DNA of 64,000 bases from Gyromitra esculenta (Eukaryota > Ascomycota > Pezizomycetes > Pezizales > Discinaceae): NCBI GenBank assembly GCA_038503075.1, contig JBCAML010000002.1, positions 2,542,001 to 2,606,000 on the forward strand. Reading direction: 5' to 3'. This document shows, one piece after another, positions 47,600-59,013 of this stretch; the first letter of the stretch is position 1, and each line of letters begins with the position of its first letter. Made by a program: the position numbers and the translations under genes. Below the pieces are notes generated by a model. It was not told where the DNA came from. It saw only the letters and a program-made list of their open reading frames with translations, and searched no databases.

Positions 47600-47875
47600 G
47601 TTTATAGACAGAGCTAGAGTCTGAGTTTAACTTGGCACAATTACCGAAAAACTCGAACAATTGGGTACCTCCGTACAGTGGTATTAACTCCGCCACTAAC
47701 TTCCAAAGGCAATTTGTGAGGCTCAGGCAAGATTAAGTACATAGCAGAGGCGAAAGTTGTCTAAACCAGTTCTAGGTTACTATTAACTAGTATCAGTTAG
47801 GCCAAAACACCTTAGATAACAATCCCTGCGATCAGATACCCAGTTTTTCGAGTTTCTACGGTATGCACCACGGGT

Positions 47876-48100
47876 GCAGGTGTAAGTCTGGTGACAGGCG
47901 GCGGTGCGGCTCTTTTCTCAATGAGCTCGTGTTCATTTGAATACCATACTTTTTCTAACTAGCTTTAATTGATGTTTGGCACATAGCATTCTTGATTCAT
48001 TAGACGTGTTTATCGGACCTCTTCGGGAGTTTTGGAGGAGAAGAAGAAACTGAGATCTTTTACTCGCACCGCCACCTGTCGCTAGACTTACACCTGTAAC
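47876..48100. mobile_element. MITE family D, copy 2
   Basis: The left end is GCAGGTGTAAGTCTGGTGAC plus AGGCGGCGGTGCGG. The right end (48065-48100) is the reverse complement with few mismatches. It is the same family as 15734-15949. A weaker extension of the repeat (TACGGT) lies just outside, so the true ends may be about 20 bp further out. Confidence 0.75.
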
Positions 48101-48487
48101 CGTAGTACCTATGTCGCTGGATTGCTATTGCTTTCTCTGTCTAGGAAATAAGTCTGTATCCTTACGCAAATAGGAAGCTTTCCAGCGTGGCAACCAAGTT
48201 CTTGGTTACTCCCTCCAAAAACTAATCTACCATAGCTGCTTGCCTTGCTGGGTGATTTTGGTGTGCAGATCTACTTCTATAAAGGGAAAACAATAACAAT
48301 CCGGCGACATGAGTATGTGTGTGTAAAATAAGCCGAAATACATCGGCAAAATCCGATGCTGAGAGGAGTGTTATATTTCCGACCGCCAATACCGCCAAGC
48401 TGGAAAGTTTTATCTGTAGGCTTGATTCGCTGCGAATTATAGTAATCCACTTATGTGGAGGCTTTATTTTGTTTTAGCATGACCCAA

Positions 48488-48614
48488 TACTCGTGATCCA
48501 GGGTGAGAACCTGAAAACATGGGTGGTGAATTTGTATGGCAAAGTATCCGTGCACCACTCCATAGCATACAAAGCCACCCCATGTTTTCAGGTTCGTACC
48601 CTGGATCATGAGTA
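48488..48614. mobile_element. MITE family C, intact copy
   Basis: The ends are TACTCGTGATCCAGGGTGAG and, on the opposite strand, TACTCATGATCCAGGGTACG. The interior (TGGGTGGTGAATTTGTATGG, GCACCACTCCATAGC) matches the elements at 11125-11386 in inverted orientation. It is bounded by TA. Confidence 0.85.
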
Positions 48615-48623
48615 CCTAGCAAG

Positions 48624-48753
48624 TACTTATGCACCAGAGTAAGCACCTGAAAACATGGGTGGTGAATTCGTATAGCGAAATATCCATGCACGACTCCGTA
48701 GCTACAAAGCCGCACACCCCATGTTTTTAGGTTCATACCCTAGATCATAAGTA
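48624..48753. mobile_element. MITE family C, diverged copy
   Basis: It lies 9 bp after the previous copy in the same orientation. It is recognisable from CACCTGAAAACATGGGTGGT, CATGCACGACTCCGTAGC and the terminus CCTAGATCATAAGTA. It has more mismatches than its neighbour and is therefore probably older. Confidence 0.75.
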
Positions 48754-50365
48754 GGATCCAAACCCGGTCGATCGTCCTGCTTTACGGCGTGGGTTTCGAG
48801 AGCTTCCTACCGCAAAAAATTGTGCGGCCAAGTTAAATTCTGCACTGGTTTGAAGCGCTCTCAACCTCTAATATAGCTACCCTTCTAGCTTCAGATTACC
48901 GGGGGAAAAAAGAGTGCGTGCTCTCATGATGAAACTACGTAGCCTAAATAGCGACCGATGTGTTCTAAAAAGTTTGAAATTTACATGCAGTCATTGGTGA
49001 TTTAATGGTGACTAGCCATAGAAAAACACAGCAACGACACACCGCACCAGTCCCTGCTCTAGCCAGTCACCTTCCGCCCAGCCAAAGCCCTTCAGCTAGA
49101 AATTACAATCTCTGCTATGATCATATAGTCGATATATATCCATATCTCTAGATCCTCGCAATTAAATTGCTTAAAGGCACATACCGATTATACGTGAAGT
49201 ACTAGCATCGTAAAGTAAAATCAAACTAATGGATCTGCATGTGAGCCTTCCGGATCGTCGAAATTTACGTGATAGGGAGTAGAGTACATTTGCTAGCCCC
49301 TATCTTGTTGTTAAACCGAGCAGAGGAAGAGGATACATGAAATCTGCTTGATCTGTTGTATTCCTAAAATCGTTTATTCCACTGGCGGAAGTTCGTTAGT
49401 AAAAACCGAACATCTGCCTTTCTTCCTAGGGTCGGAGACTAGGGCTAATTAAGGCATAGAGCCTGCTAACGATTGATTCCCAGGAACTTAAGGAGAACAT
49501 GCATAGGGACGGCCAACAAAAAGAGAATCCTTCAGTAAAAGGTGTTTCGGTAATATTCACGTTAATTATGAGGAATTCCAATTTCAAAAATGAAGTGGAT
49601 CCAAAACGTTGGATCACGGCGTATATTCGTTTTACTAGGTTGAAGGTGCGCTCTCTGGCAATATTTTGCTGACCCCGGCCGTGGTTTTCATCCGGCCGCG
49701 TGAGTGTCAAGCGCAAAGCGAGAATTGACGTCTCGGGTGAGAAGCATGCATGTCTTTGGTACCGAAAATGGGCCCAACCTTGGATCGGGCAACCGTGGTA
49801 TGTGTTGCATCAGAATTTGTGACTTGGGTCGATATCTGCTCGAAATCGAATCCGACAGAAATTTTTAGCTGCAGATAGTTCACAATGTACAACCCGAATG
49901 GAATCAGAAATGAGAAGGGTGATCACCGCTATCTTCTATCCGTGTACCTATGATCGATATATCCCGGAAAAAGAATACTTGAACCTTAAGCAACTTTTAC
50001 CACGATATTGAGAATCAGCTCATTCCAGATCATTATTTGAAATGATGGATGAGTATTGGTATTCGAGTACTATCGCTTCTAGCCCCCATCAGTTTTGGAT
50101 CTCGGATGATATGTTGCTGTGGTGCCCGCCATCGCAGCGCACCGACCCTGTGCATGTGGTCCGCCGTGATCTGCCCATAGCTTCTGAAATTCCCTCATCT
50201 CAAACACGTCAAACTCAAGTTAGACTCAAGGTAGGCGGGTATAAATACATGTAAGTATACTAAATCGAAAAAAAAAGCCAATCGAAAAAAAATCAATTGA
50301 ACAGCTAGGGAATACATACCACTTCCAGAATGTCTAACCGACTTTAACTTTGACATGTATATATA

Positions 50366-50752
50366 ATACAATCGCCTTATAAGAATACTCTCTATAAGAA
50401 TATTGGGCTTATTAGAATAAAGGTGGGGTAACGAATATGGAGAAATGGGGGTATTGCTCCGTAAGAATATTCTTACCATTTTGGAGGAATATCTGAGAAC
50501 TCTTCATATCTGGACAAAGGTAGGGCAAAAATTGCTACAAAATACTCCCTCCACGTGTAGTTTAGGGTATCAAGTAAAAAGCCATGGGATATTATCATTT
50601 CTAGGCTCCTCGAGTCCTTCGTTACCACATCTATTTCCCGGAAGCTATTTTGTCTGAGTATCTTTGCGCATACTTGGCATTACTGTGAGAATACTCGCTC
50701 TACAAGAGCATAGTGTCTGGCCCCGGTCGTATTCTTATAGGGCGATTGTACT
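50366..50752. mobile_element. Inverted-repeat element of about 385 bp with CAATCGCC ends
   Basis: The left end reads TACAATCGCCTTATAAGAAT. The right end, on the opposite strand, reads TACAATCGCCCTATAAGAAT. It is bounded by TA. The motif TAAGAATA recurs inside. It has no supportable coding capacity and is probably a Tc1/mariner-derived MITE. Confidence 0.7.
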
Positions 50753-53157
50753 GTATTTGTAGTTTGTCGAACTATTGGTGTATGCTGATCGTCATGCGAT
50801 GTACTTGTATCAAGGATATAACATTGGGATTGCGGACAAACATCCGTTAGCATATATACACACACCTTGTCAGAAATCCTTAATATAATACTCTACTTTA
50901 AATCTTGACGCGAGTAACCAGAGTCCCTGTTAACGTTGCACGAGGAAGAAAAAAACACAATTATTGCACCATCACCAGGTAGATCCATACATATCACTTA
51001 ATAAGTCAGTGATATCACCAACTTCTTGGAATTGTACGTTGTGAATATCTATTACTGTGCATATATTGGAAGAGTATGCTACGCGGGGACAGTCAAACGA
51101 TGGTGGGCTACAAGTTCATGCAGATATAGTAGTTCTCGGTCATGGGTTCAACCAACACTCACTCCCATGCAACATCGACCTGGTAATGCCTACTGTCAAT
51201 AATTGTTGGAATCTTTTCTTTTATAAAAATTTAGCTTATAGTTACTGTAGAGTGTTGATACAGATATAGTTATGAAGTACCTACGTATATTGAAGTAGGA
51301 CCGATAGCTACATAGCGCACTGCAAGCCGGGAAGCCTGGAGAGAAATGCAAGTTTTCAACTTGCTAGAACGGAAGGGAGAATATCATCCTCGAGTGTTGT
51401 TAAGGTCTAGCTGTCGATAACTAAGGATGAAAAAAATATAGGGAAAAAAAACTAGTAGGACATTCATGTCAGGTTCTGAAGGGCTAAGGAGTTATGGCGG
51501 GCTTATAGCTATATAGCTAAGCGATGAGAACATTTAGACCAAAGAAGAAAAACTGTCTCCGAGATCATGGATGAGTATATATTGGTGTATACGTCGTAGT
51601 TAGCTAAACCCTATATATAAAATGCCCAACAGATATGATTAGTAAAATAAATGGCTTAAAGTTCAGTCTAAATTTAACAGAATTTGAGACATGGTCTCAA
51701 GTAAATACGTCAGATTAGCTCTCGATTTTCATAACCAAATCTTAAGCAAGGTTGGTTCAGGCTTCTACACATAATCCTCGGCCGCGGGCACGTACATACG
51801 TACGCGTACGTGGCACGACCATACAACAGGTTACGCCTTAAACCGCAGGTAAACCACATTTGTAAATGCTAGCCAGTAAATTGAAGGATATAGTAGATGT
51901 TTTTTTAATATCATCATACGTGAGGGTGAGGTGCTTTCAATTGGGGACGCGAGCTTGTAATTACCTTAAGGATGGTTGTGCATGCGGTTCTGTCATTTCC
52001 ATGATCCAAGCCCCAACCGAGTGGACATCGTCGGGCTGTAGACTGTGAACTCGCCCGCTTCTCAAGAAGATGCTCGGATATATCGAAATAACGTATCTAA
52101 AGAACTAAGAACTTCAGTAAGAGCGGCAGTATTTGAAAACGATAGTGTGTAGCACAGTTGCGGAGTAAAGGGTGTGCTAGAGAATGGGATATTTCTGTGG
52201 CAGCTATCATGGCATTTTTGAAAGACTGGGCTATCTTGGCATTATTAACACGGGTCAAACGGGAACAACCCCGTATTTACCGCTAACCAAGAAAATTGCT
52301 CGGCTTCGATGTTGTCACCTCGACGCCTAGCCTGACTGTATGTAGAGTACATGTAGCCCTCTCGGGGCGTGCTAACGACTACCGCAGCTAGGAAGGCGAC
52401 AGAAGGGGAACTTTATTGATATTCCCTGCATAGGGTTCGCGGGATTTCTAACAGTGATTACATGTTTGTGTCAATCTCTACACACACGTTTCTTTTAAAG
52501 TTGCTGATTGAACACATTTTTCTAACTCGCGTGTGGATTGATGAAAGTAAGAACTTAGGGTTAGGGATTCAGCGGTCTGGCTTGCAAGGTTGGACCCAGA
52601 AAAATTTCGTCTGAAGCCCGCGCCTTCCATTACTTTTCGTCTGACGTGTCCGCGGCCGGTCTCTTATTGTCCTCTTAGTGACTCATACAGTTTTACTATA
52701 TTTGGTGTAAGGATATACCCTATAAAAAAATACAACCCAAGCTACCATGACTATATGTACATGCAATTGTAGTACGGACGGATTGGGGACCTAGTATTCG
52801 TGCACATGATACTCGAATTTAGCTTTTAAATTTTAGCGACTTTTTTCTATGACTTAACTGCTTCGGGTTCGTGGTCACAGATTCACCCGCGTGGCCGCCA
52901 ATGCTTATTTATCGTGTTAACCTTACTATGATGTAGATCGAGTGATTATACATGATTGAATTAAAATCATTCAAACTATTTCCAACAAGCTTTGAGACAA
53001 TTACCCAAGAGGCTTATATATAATATGGAAAATTCGATGGAAATTACTATCGCACATATATATATATGCGCAGTTGCAGTGTACGTACGTACGAGGCTAA
53101 TAGTACTACAAGTACGAAAAAGGGGATGAAATTGGTATGATATTAGTGGTACGGTAT

Positions 53158-53537
53158 TTTAGCACAGTCGCAACTTGATGTGCCGGAACTCACTGCCCCG
53201 GATACGTGCAAATTTTGCTGCTGTGGATTTTCACCACCAAAATTAATTTGCTGTCCCGGATTTTTTGCTATCCCGTGCCGTATGGTAGGTAGGAGATATT
53301 AGACACCTGCCACTATATAAATAGTATTTGCTGTCACGGATTTTCTTAGCTTGGCATTCGGTTTTTATACCTATTGAGGGGGCACTAGTGTCTTTTATAG
53401 ACCCAAGCCCCCCTAACCCTAAGATTTTATGGTGCCCTAGGTTTGGGAATCGTTTGCTGTTGCGGATAATCTGCTATCACGTACGGAACCCACCTGATAC
53501 TTGGCATCCGGCACATCGAGTTGCGACTGCAAATGCT
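53158..53537. mobile_element. Inverted-repeat element of about 380 bp with CAGTCGCAACTYGATGTGCC ends
   Basis: The left end (53161-53190) and right end (about 53507-53537) share CAGTCGCAACTYGATGTGCC in inverted orientation. The interior repeats GCTGTCNCGGATTTT, and in the right part GCTGTTGCGGAT. The 116-codon open frame at 53328-53678 crosses the right end, so it is not a clean transposase gene. Confidence 0.65.
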
Positions 53538-54142
53538 AGATTAATGCGAGATTTATCCAACTATGTGACGTCCCGTGATTCTTCAGGAAATGTTGTAGTG
53601 CCTCAGACTTACTCCCACGCTTTTTTCGAATCCGCAGTAAAAGTTTTATCCCGTTTTTTCGTGCTGTATGTTTACTAACACCGCAATATGTGGTACCACA
53701 AACCGAAAGAACACCCATATGAATAGATATCTACTGTTTTAAGAACGTCATTATATATCACAAGATACACACACATATAGTGTTGAGAACACTATGATGC
53801 GTATCTTTCATAAATTTATAGCACTGTAATCCTCGTAAACTACATGTAGCTCTAAGCGCACAACGTGGACAAAAAAGTGTTACAGGCACTACAGTAATAC
53901 GCAACAATAACGTATCTCCTGAAACAAAAAATGCTACACAATCCCGATGTGTACTCTGCAGGCTCCCGACATTGCACTACATGTACTTGAAAAAATTCGT
54001 TTGTACTACCACAGTGTGCTAAAGCGATTATCGCTCTTGGCGGTTTTAGTGTTTATGCTAAGAGAATGAATTACCGAAAGATAACTTCCCGGGTATCTAT
54101 CCTCGCGGAAGCGATTATTAGTAATCATACATTCTCCGCACG

Positions 54143-54148
54143 TATAAA
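54143..54148 (+). promoter_or_regulatory. Probable TATA box of the UPF0303 gene
   Basis: CGTATAAATC lies about 150 bp before the ATG at 54298, the only good TATA-like site in the 200 bp upstream. Confidence 0.4.
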
Positions 54149-54297
54149 TCTCCGCACGCTCATTGTTAGTTGCGAATTATACTCACAGTCGCTCAACAAC
54201 TTATCTCGCAATGGTTACTGTTAGTCTCTGATGGGTTTCTCCTTGACCTATGTGCAGTTTTGGTGTGACATCCTAGAGTTATTCTGTTAACGTTGAG

Positions 54298-54765
54298 ATG
54301 CAGCTCAAAGAACTCGAGCTTCAAGAAGCTGAGCTTCAGTTTCCTTCCTTCAACGCAGACGTTGCTTGGGAGCTTGGTCTTATCTGTCGCAAACTGGCTA
54401 TGCAGTACAAGAAAGCAGTCGTCATCCAAATAATTTTGTCGAATTCGAAGCAACTTCTTTTCCACACCTGCTCTCGTCCTGGAACAACTCCAGATAACGC
54501 CTTCTGGGTGAGACGAAAACAAGCAACAGTTCTCCGTTTTGGTTGTTCATCGCTGTACATGAAGGTGAAGCTCGACGCGAGCGCCACCAAGTTTAGCGAT
54601 AAATTCGCCTTGAAGGATGAAGACTACGCTGCACATGGTGGGGGATTCCCAATTAGGGTGAAAGGTGTTGAGGGTGTTGTGGGTGTAATTGTCGTTAGTG
54701 GATTGCAGCAGGAGGAAGATCACCAGTTGGCAATCGACGGGATACGCGAATATCTGAATATCTAG
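54298..54765 (+). CDS. UPF0303 / DUF336 (HbpS-like) family protein (155 aa)
   Basis: A single-exon gene starting at the ATG 54298. The whole protein follows the UPF0303 pattern: FPSFNADVAWELG, a helix, VVIQIILSNSKQLLFHT, then PGTTPDNAFWVRRKQATVLRFGCSS, DEDYAAHGGGFPIRVKG and VGVIVVSGLQQEEDHQLAIDGI. Length matches family members. Relatives include bacterial UPF0303 proteins and yeast Ybr137w, a soluble multimer linked to the Get4/Get5 tail-anchored protein pathway; the broader DUF336 fold includes heme-binding HbpS. A precise role cannot be read from the sequence. There is no signal peptide, so a cytosolic protein is expected. The unusually intact frame in a MITE-rich neighbourhood suggests it is functional. 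Confidence 0.92.
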   Translation: MQLKELELQEAELQFPSFNADVAWELGLICRKLAMQYKKAVVIQIILSNSKQLLFHTCSRPGTTPDNAFWVRRKQATVLRFGCSSLYMKVKLDASATKFSDKFALKDEDYAAHGGGFPIRVKGVEGVVGVIVVSGLQQEEDHQLAIDGIREYLNI

Positions 54766-56334
54766 CTTCAAATAGAGAAGTTGGGGCTGAAATTTCAAAA
54801 GGTGTGTACATATGAGGCCTTGAATTTCATGCATAGTTGACTAATTTTATAATATATTGTTGGATAGCAAAGACTCGTCAAGTTCGTTGCACGCTTTTGT
54901 GTAGAAATAATGGTAAAGTTAAAAACAAAATGGGGGGTGCAATGTTGCCTTAGGCTTTTGTACGTTACTATGTATATATCCATATTATTTGTGTAGGTCT
55001 TCGTGGATAAAACGCTACTTTTAATACGAGTTTACCTATCAAAATTCTATATTCTTATTGGAATTGATCATGTATTTATGGATTTGATGGTGTTAGATTA
55101 TTGTGGTTTCGGATGATTGTTTTGATGTTTTCCAGTTCTTGGAGGACCTCATTGCTCGCTCACGATTACATGAATTTTATTTTAATAGTAAACTTATTCG
55201 GAAAATTTCGCTGACCAACATTTCGCATGCATAATATATGTACCTTGTATCAATTTTCGGGTTTTTTGTTTCAATCATACATGTACGTGCGTGGGTGCTC
55301 CTTGTATATATGCACCTCTGTTTAAACGTATGGATACAGGATCTTCATACCGTACCTAGAACTGCGTATGCGACGAGAAGCTATATATATATGGTGTCAA
55401 TACTCTATCTAGATTCGGAATTCCGGTGTTGAATTCGAATGTGTGAGTGTTTTCGATCGTAACCGAATCGATTTGCGAAATCTCGGATTGATATATAGTT
55501 ATATATATAGGTGATTACTCCAAATTAAATATTAAAAAGAAGGGTTTCTCATACGGGCGTTCGCGAGATCACGTGGCGGAATTTGATCATAGATTCCGGG
55601 AATGAGGATGTGGTCTAAGGTAAGACATAAGGGTTTTACATCGTTTATTATATATTGGAGAAAAGTTCCCGAGCCGACTTTCAAATAGAGCTCAGAGCCT
55701 AGAGTGATTCATTACGTTTATTGCCAATCTTGTTACAAATTCCCTGCTTGGCTAAGGTATGTATATGGCTTATCCTGCGATGGGCAAATACATGTACGTA
55801 CATGTATGTTAACCCGTTTAACTTCGGGATAGTTTCTCTAAATCGAGTCATTAATGTTGTCTTACTTTTGAACTGGCAGTTACAACGTGCCGTTGTTCCA
55901 CATGCTTGCATTGTAGTTTGAACATGATCTTGTGCGCCTAGCTTTATATCCTTTCCTAATCCAGTTAGATTTTCTGCCAAAAGTTATCTGCTTGCATCAG
56001 CTGTAAAATGGTATTCGCTTGAAGCTCATTTAAGAATATCTAGCTAAGCTAATTCCGGGCTGAGAAAAAGAGCGAGTTTCCGAAACTTAAAATCCGCTGA
56101 CCAAATGATCAAAAACCTCTTTGTTCCCGTCCGGATCCTTCTTCGAAGAAATTCTTGACATGGCTTGTTTTGCATGCATAACGTTTCTGTGAATGTCTAC
56201 CTTATATATATATCGTTATAATCTGTGAATTTTATTTTTATTTTTTTAGACCAATATCTTCGCGTTCGCTATTTTCTCTAATTATAACGCAGAATTGAGC
56301 TTATTGGAAACTTTTGCAGATATCCAAACAAATT
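54766..56334. other. 1.6-kb intergenic region
   Basis: AT-rich sequence with TATATA runs (near 55383-55390, 55502-55508 and 56202-56212) and three TACATGTA palindromes. The stretch 56200-56330 is probably the promoter of the Cys-rich GPI protein. The minus-strand frame 55699-55980 starts at a non-ATG codon and is not supported. Confidence 0.5.
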
Positions 56335-57498
56335 ATGCTGCGAATTTTTCTCTCCGCTATAATTGTTACACTCATACAATGTAGCAATACAATCACAACT
56401 ATCCAGTTTGAGCCTATGCACGCGAAGCCACCCATTAGCCAACAGAGAGCTATTGAAAAACTACTGGGAAAGAGGCAAGAATGCCCCTTTGGGGTGACTT
56501 GTGGTCGAGGGTGTACAATCTTAGGTCCTTGCTGTGATCAAGTCACTGGGCGTGAGTGATATGAGACCTTCCTCCCCGAATACCTGAAGTTATTGAGAAT
56601 ATTTTTAGTATCCTGTCGAGAAGCAGAAATCTGCACGACTATCAACGGGCAGCTAGGCTGTTGCCCAGCGGGGTAAGAGGAACAGCACACCATCTATTCA
56701 GGTAGATTAGTAAATGCTCACCTTTTAGGACTATATGTACGAGCATAAAAAGCTGTCTTAATGCCAGTGACCCTGTTTGCGCTAGTGGTGCTCCTGGTAA
56801 CAGTTTTTTCTGCTGGTGTGTATAAATATCCATTCCATCCCCACATATCTCCTAGGTTCAGCGTCATAGCTTGAAAAATAAGCCATTGACATAATCGCAG
56901 CGATGATACGGCCCCCTTTTGTAATACCGTGGGCACAGCCCAATTATGTCAACGAACAAACACATCCTCCAACTCAACTATCGATACTAAGACAACCTCT
57001 AGTACAATCGTAGCACAGTCAATAATGACTTCCACAAGCTCGATTATCACTACAACCGTTGCTCTCACAACTGATTCTATAACCACATCCATAACCGGGA
57101 CACAAAACATAACTTCTGCGGGAACGCAACAACTAATAGCTACGAGCACCAATGTGATCCAATCTTTCCGCCCTTTAAATAATTCGTCGATCAGCACACG
57201 ATCCACCGCCACTTCGGTATCGGGCTTGATCATACCCCCCCAGCCCACCTCTTCGACTACCGCTACTACAAGCACTATCGTTACCATTACCTCCGGGGTT
57301 AGCATCATAAGTAACACCGACTCTATTAGCTCTACTACGATCAGTCCTACGACATATTCGACTAATTTGGGACAGATTAACTCTACTGGAACTATGTCCA
57401 CTTCTCCTCCACTGTTTACTAGTGGATCTGTCCGAGGACTTAGTGTTAATGATCTCATGATTACCGTGTTTGTTTTTTTACTGGGTGCGCTTTTTTAG
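56335..57498 (+). CDS. Cys-rich, Ser/Thr-rich GPI-anchored surface protein, four exons (321 aa)
   Basis: Model join(56335..56551, 56609..56672, 56729..56815, 56901..57498). The ATG at 56335 begins the signal peptide MLRIFLSAIIVTLIQCSNT. Splicing three introns (57, 56 and 85 bp; donors GTGAGT, GTAAGA, GTGTGT) restores one frame and assembles a Cys-rich module: ECPFGVTCGRGC, GPCCDQVTG, SCREAEICTTINGQLGCCPAG, TICTSIKSCLNASDPVC, SFFCCDDTAPFCNTVGTAQLC. The Cys spacing crossing every junction is strong support. Residues about 135-300 are Ser/Thr-rich, expected to be O-mannosylated, and the C-terminus is a hydrophobic GPI signal (LMITVFVFLLGALF). This architecture is common among ascomycete wall proteins of unknown function. 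It is expected at the plasma membrane or cell wall. KR near residue 50 could be a Kex2 site. Confidence 0.87.
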
Positions 57499-58583
57499 GC
57501 AGTGTTATGCAAGAACAAGCGCGATATGTGTATATTTCATTGTTTTGGTTTAACGTTTGTAGTTCTCCCATCAAATTACCTAGATAATTTATAATTGATA
57601 TTCCTCAAAGTTTGGTATATCACAGCGCGGCCAGTGCTAGCTACAGTTGATCGCTTATATGAACAGGTTTTCCGGCAGTTATGGGCCGAGTCTAAACCCT
57701 AAAAAGGCTGGTGTAATACATACAGCGCAGGCAACCCATTGTTAGCATGATCTTTCTTTCATTTTCGATACAATGAAGGTAAATTATCCTCCTAAACCCT
57801 TCGCGCGGCTATTATATGCGTATACGCATCTCTGATACGTGCTAGCTATAAGAATACCCCTAAGGGTTATACACTGATCCCTTTATTGATTACATTGTGA
57901 TTTCCTCCATCGAGTCAGCTACGTATGTATGCGGGTAGGCATGGGATGTGATATATAAAAGCGCATCCTTTTTTGGCACATAGCTACTTCTAGGTCATAC
58001 TAGGTCGCCCAACTCCACATTACAGAGACCGGTAGCTTCGGGCCCCAAGAGGTGAATAGATCTCCAAACACTTATCTTGACAACATGGAATATATATGCT
58101 TTAGTACAGTAAACTCATCCATATGCTATACTCGGCCACTCAATCCGGAGACGATTATAAATGTGTAAATATATTTGAGGAGAAATCTATATACAGCACA
58201 CTCTATACATGTTCTCATTGTCAATGATATAAACTTCATTTGTCATCCCACTTTCCATCCCCAGTGACATAATGGAAGATATTATTCACCAAAGGATATA
58301 TGGCATACCAAAGAGAGAAACGAAAGACGGGTAAAATATATAACAGCATGGAAACCAAAAACTAACGCCCCGGCAAACAAAATTATCCATCCCAGAGCAA
58401 CCCCCCCAAAAAAGAGGGAACCAAGCCTTCAAACAAACGCCATACGCATGCACACCGTCCAATATCCCCGTTTCCGCTACCCAAAAGACAAAGACCTAAC
58501 ACCAAACAAAAACCGAAAATAAAGACCGACTACGTCAACGCTGCATTCGGTGATCATAGATTCAGCGTGCCTGCATAGTCTAG
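57499..58583. other. 1.1-kb convergent intergenic region
   Basis: It lies between the 3' ends of two surface-protein genes. AT-rich, with A-rich sequence at 58300-58540 that fits the 3' flank of the minus-strand gene. No gene or clear repeat was found. Confidence 0.5.
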
Positions 58584-59013
58584 CTACACCACTGCGACTA
58601 ATACTGCAACTGCAATACCGCCGACAACTTGCCGCCAAGTGCTCATGATTTGTGTCCCTGGTGTTGAAGAATCGGTGCGTTTCTGCACATGTACCTGTTT
58701 GTTTGGTACAGCCTCTGGGGTCTGGTTTTGTGTTTGGGTTGGAAAATGGATGTTCAACGGTTGCTCCTTGGGTGCTCGTGCTGCGTAATTGACAGTTTCT
58801 GCGTCTAAAGGATCATATCTGGAATAATTTTGCATTAGCAAACCTATGTGGAAGACAAAGGAATTTGAATGGAACATACTGCTGTACTAGAGCCTCTGCG
58901 ATCTCTGTTCTATAGGAGACAGGACATGGTTTGTCATTGCCACAACTCGCTGCCGTGGCTGCTGCCGCGGTGATTGAGAGAAGAAACACAAATTGTGCGA
59001 TACCAAACTGCAT
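58584..59013 (-). CDS. Small secreted, probably GPI-anchored protein, two exons (122 aa)
   Basis: Model complement(58584..58818, 58880..59013). The ATG at 59013 begins a signal peptide (MQFGIAQFVFLLSITAAAATA). Cys24 and Cys30 follow in ASCGNDKPCPVSY. A 61-bp intron (GTATGT donor, GCTAATG branch site, TTCCAG acceptor) joins EALVQ to QYDPLDAETVNYAARAP in frame. The middle is Gln/Pro/Thr-rich. The C-terminus is hydrophobic (VVGGIAVAVLVAVV) after a polar stretch with Ser/Gly, which fits a GPI-attachment signal. It faces the Cys-rich GPI gene tail to tail across about 1.1 kb, but the two proteins are not alike. Family unknown; size and composition would suit a surface or effector-like protein. Confidence 0.75.

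Larger units (their letters stand above)
43517..54297. other. 10.8-kb gene-free region with many short repeats
   Basis: The first 1.5 kb probably holds the ras2 promoter. From about 46 kb the sequence is AT-rich and carries inverted-repeat elements at 47450, 47876, 48488, 48624, 50366 and 53158, listed separately. Open frames such as 49426-49716 (minus) and 50042-50254 (plus) have no recognisable content. Two telomere-like dimers lie at 52555-52566 and about 53411-53422. Confidence 0.55.

Noticed and set aside
50042..50254. 70-codon frame MMDEYWYSSTIASSPHQFW...
   Set aside because: Possibly an exon by composition, but no in-frame partner with acceptable splice sites was found.
52555..53422. 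Telomere-like dimers (TTAGGGTTAGGG at 52555 and CCCTAACCCTAA near 53411)
   Set aside because: Only two units each and in opposite directions; this is too little to claim an interstitial telomere or chromosome fusion.
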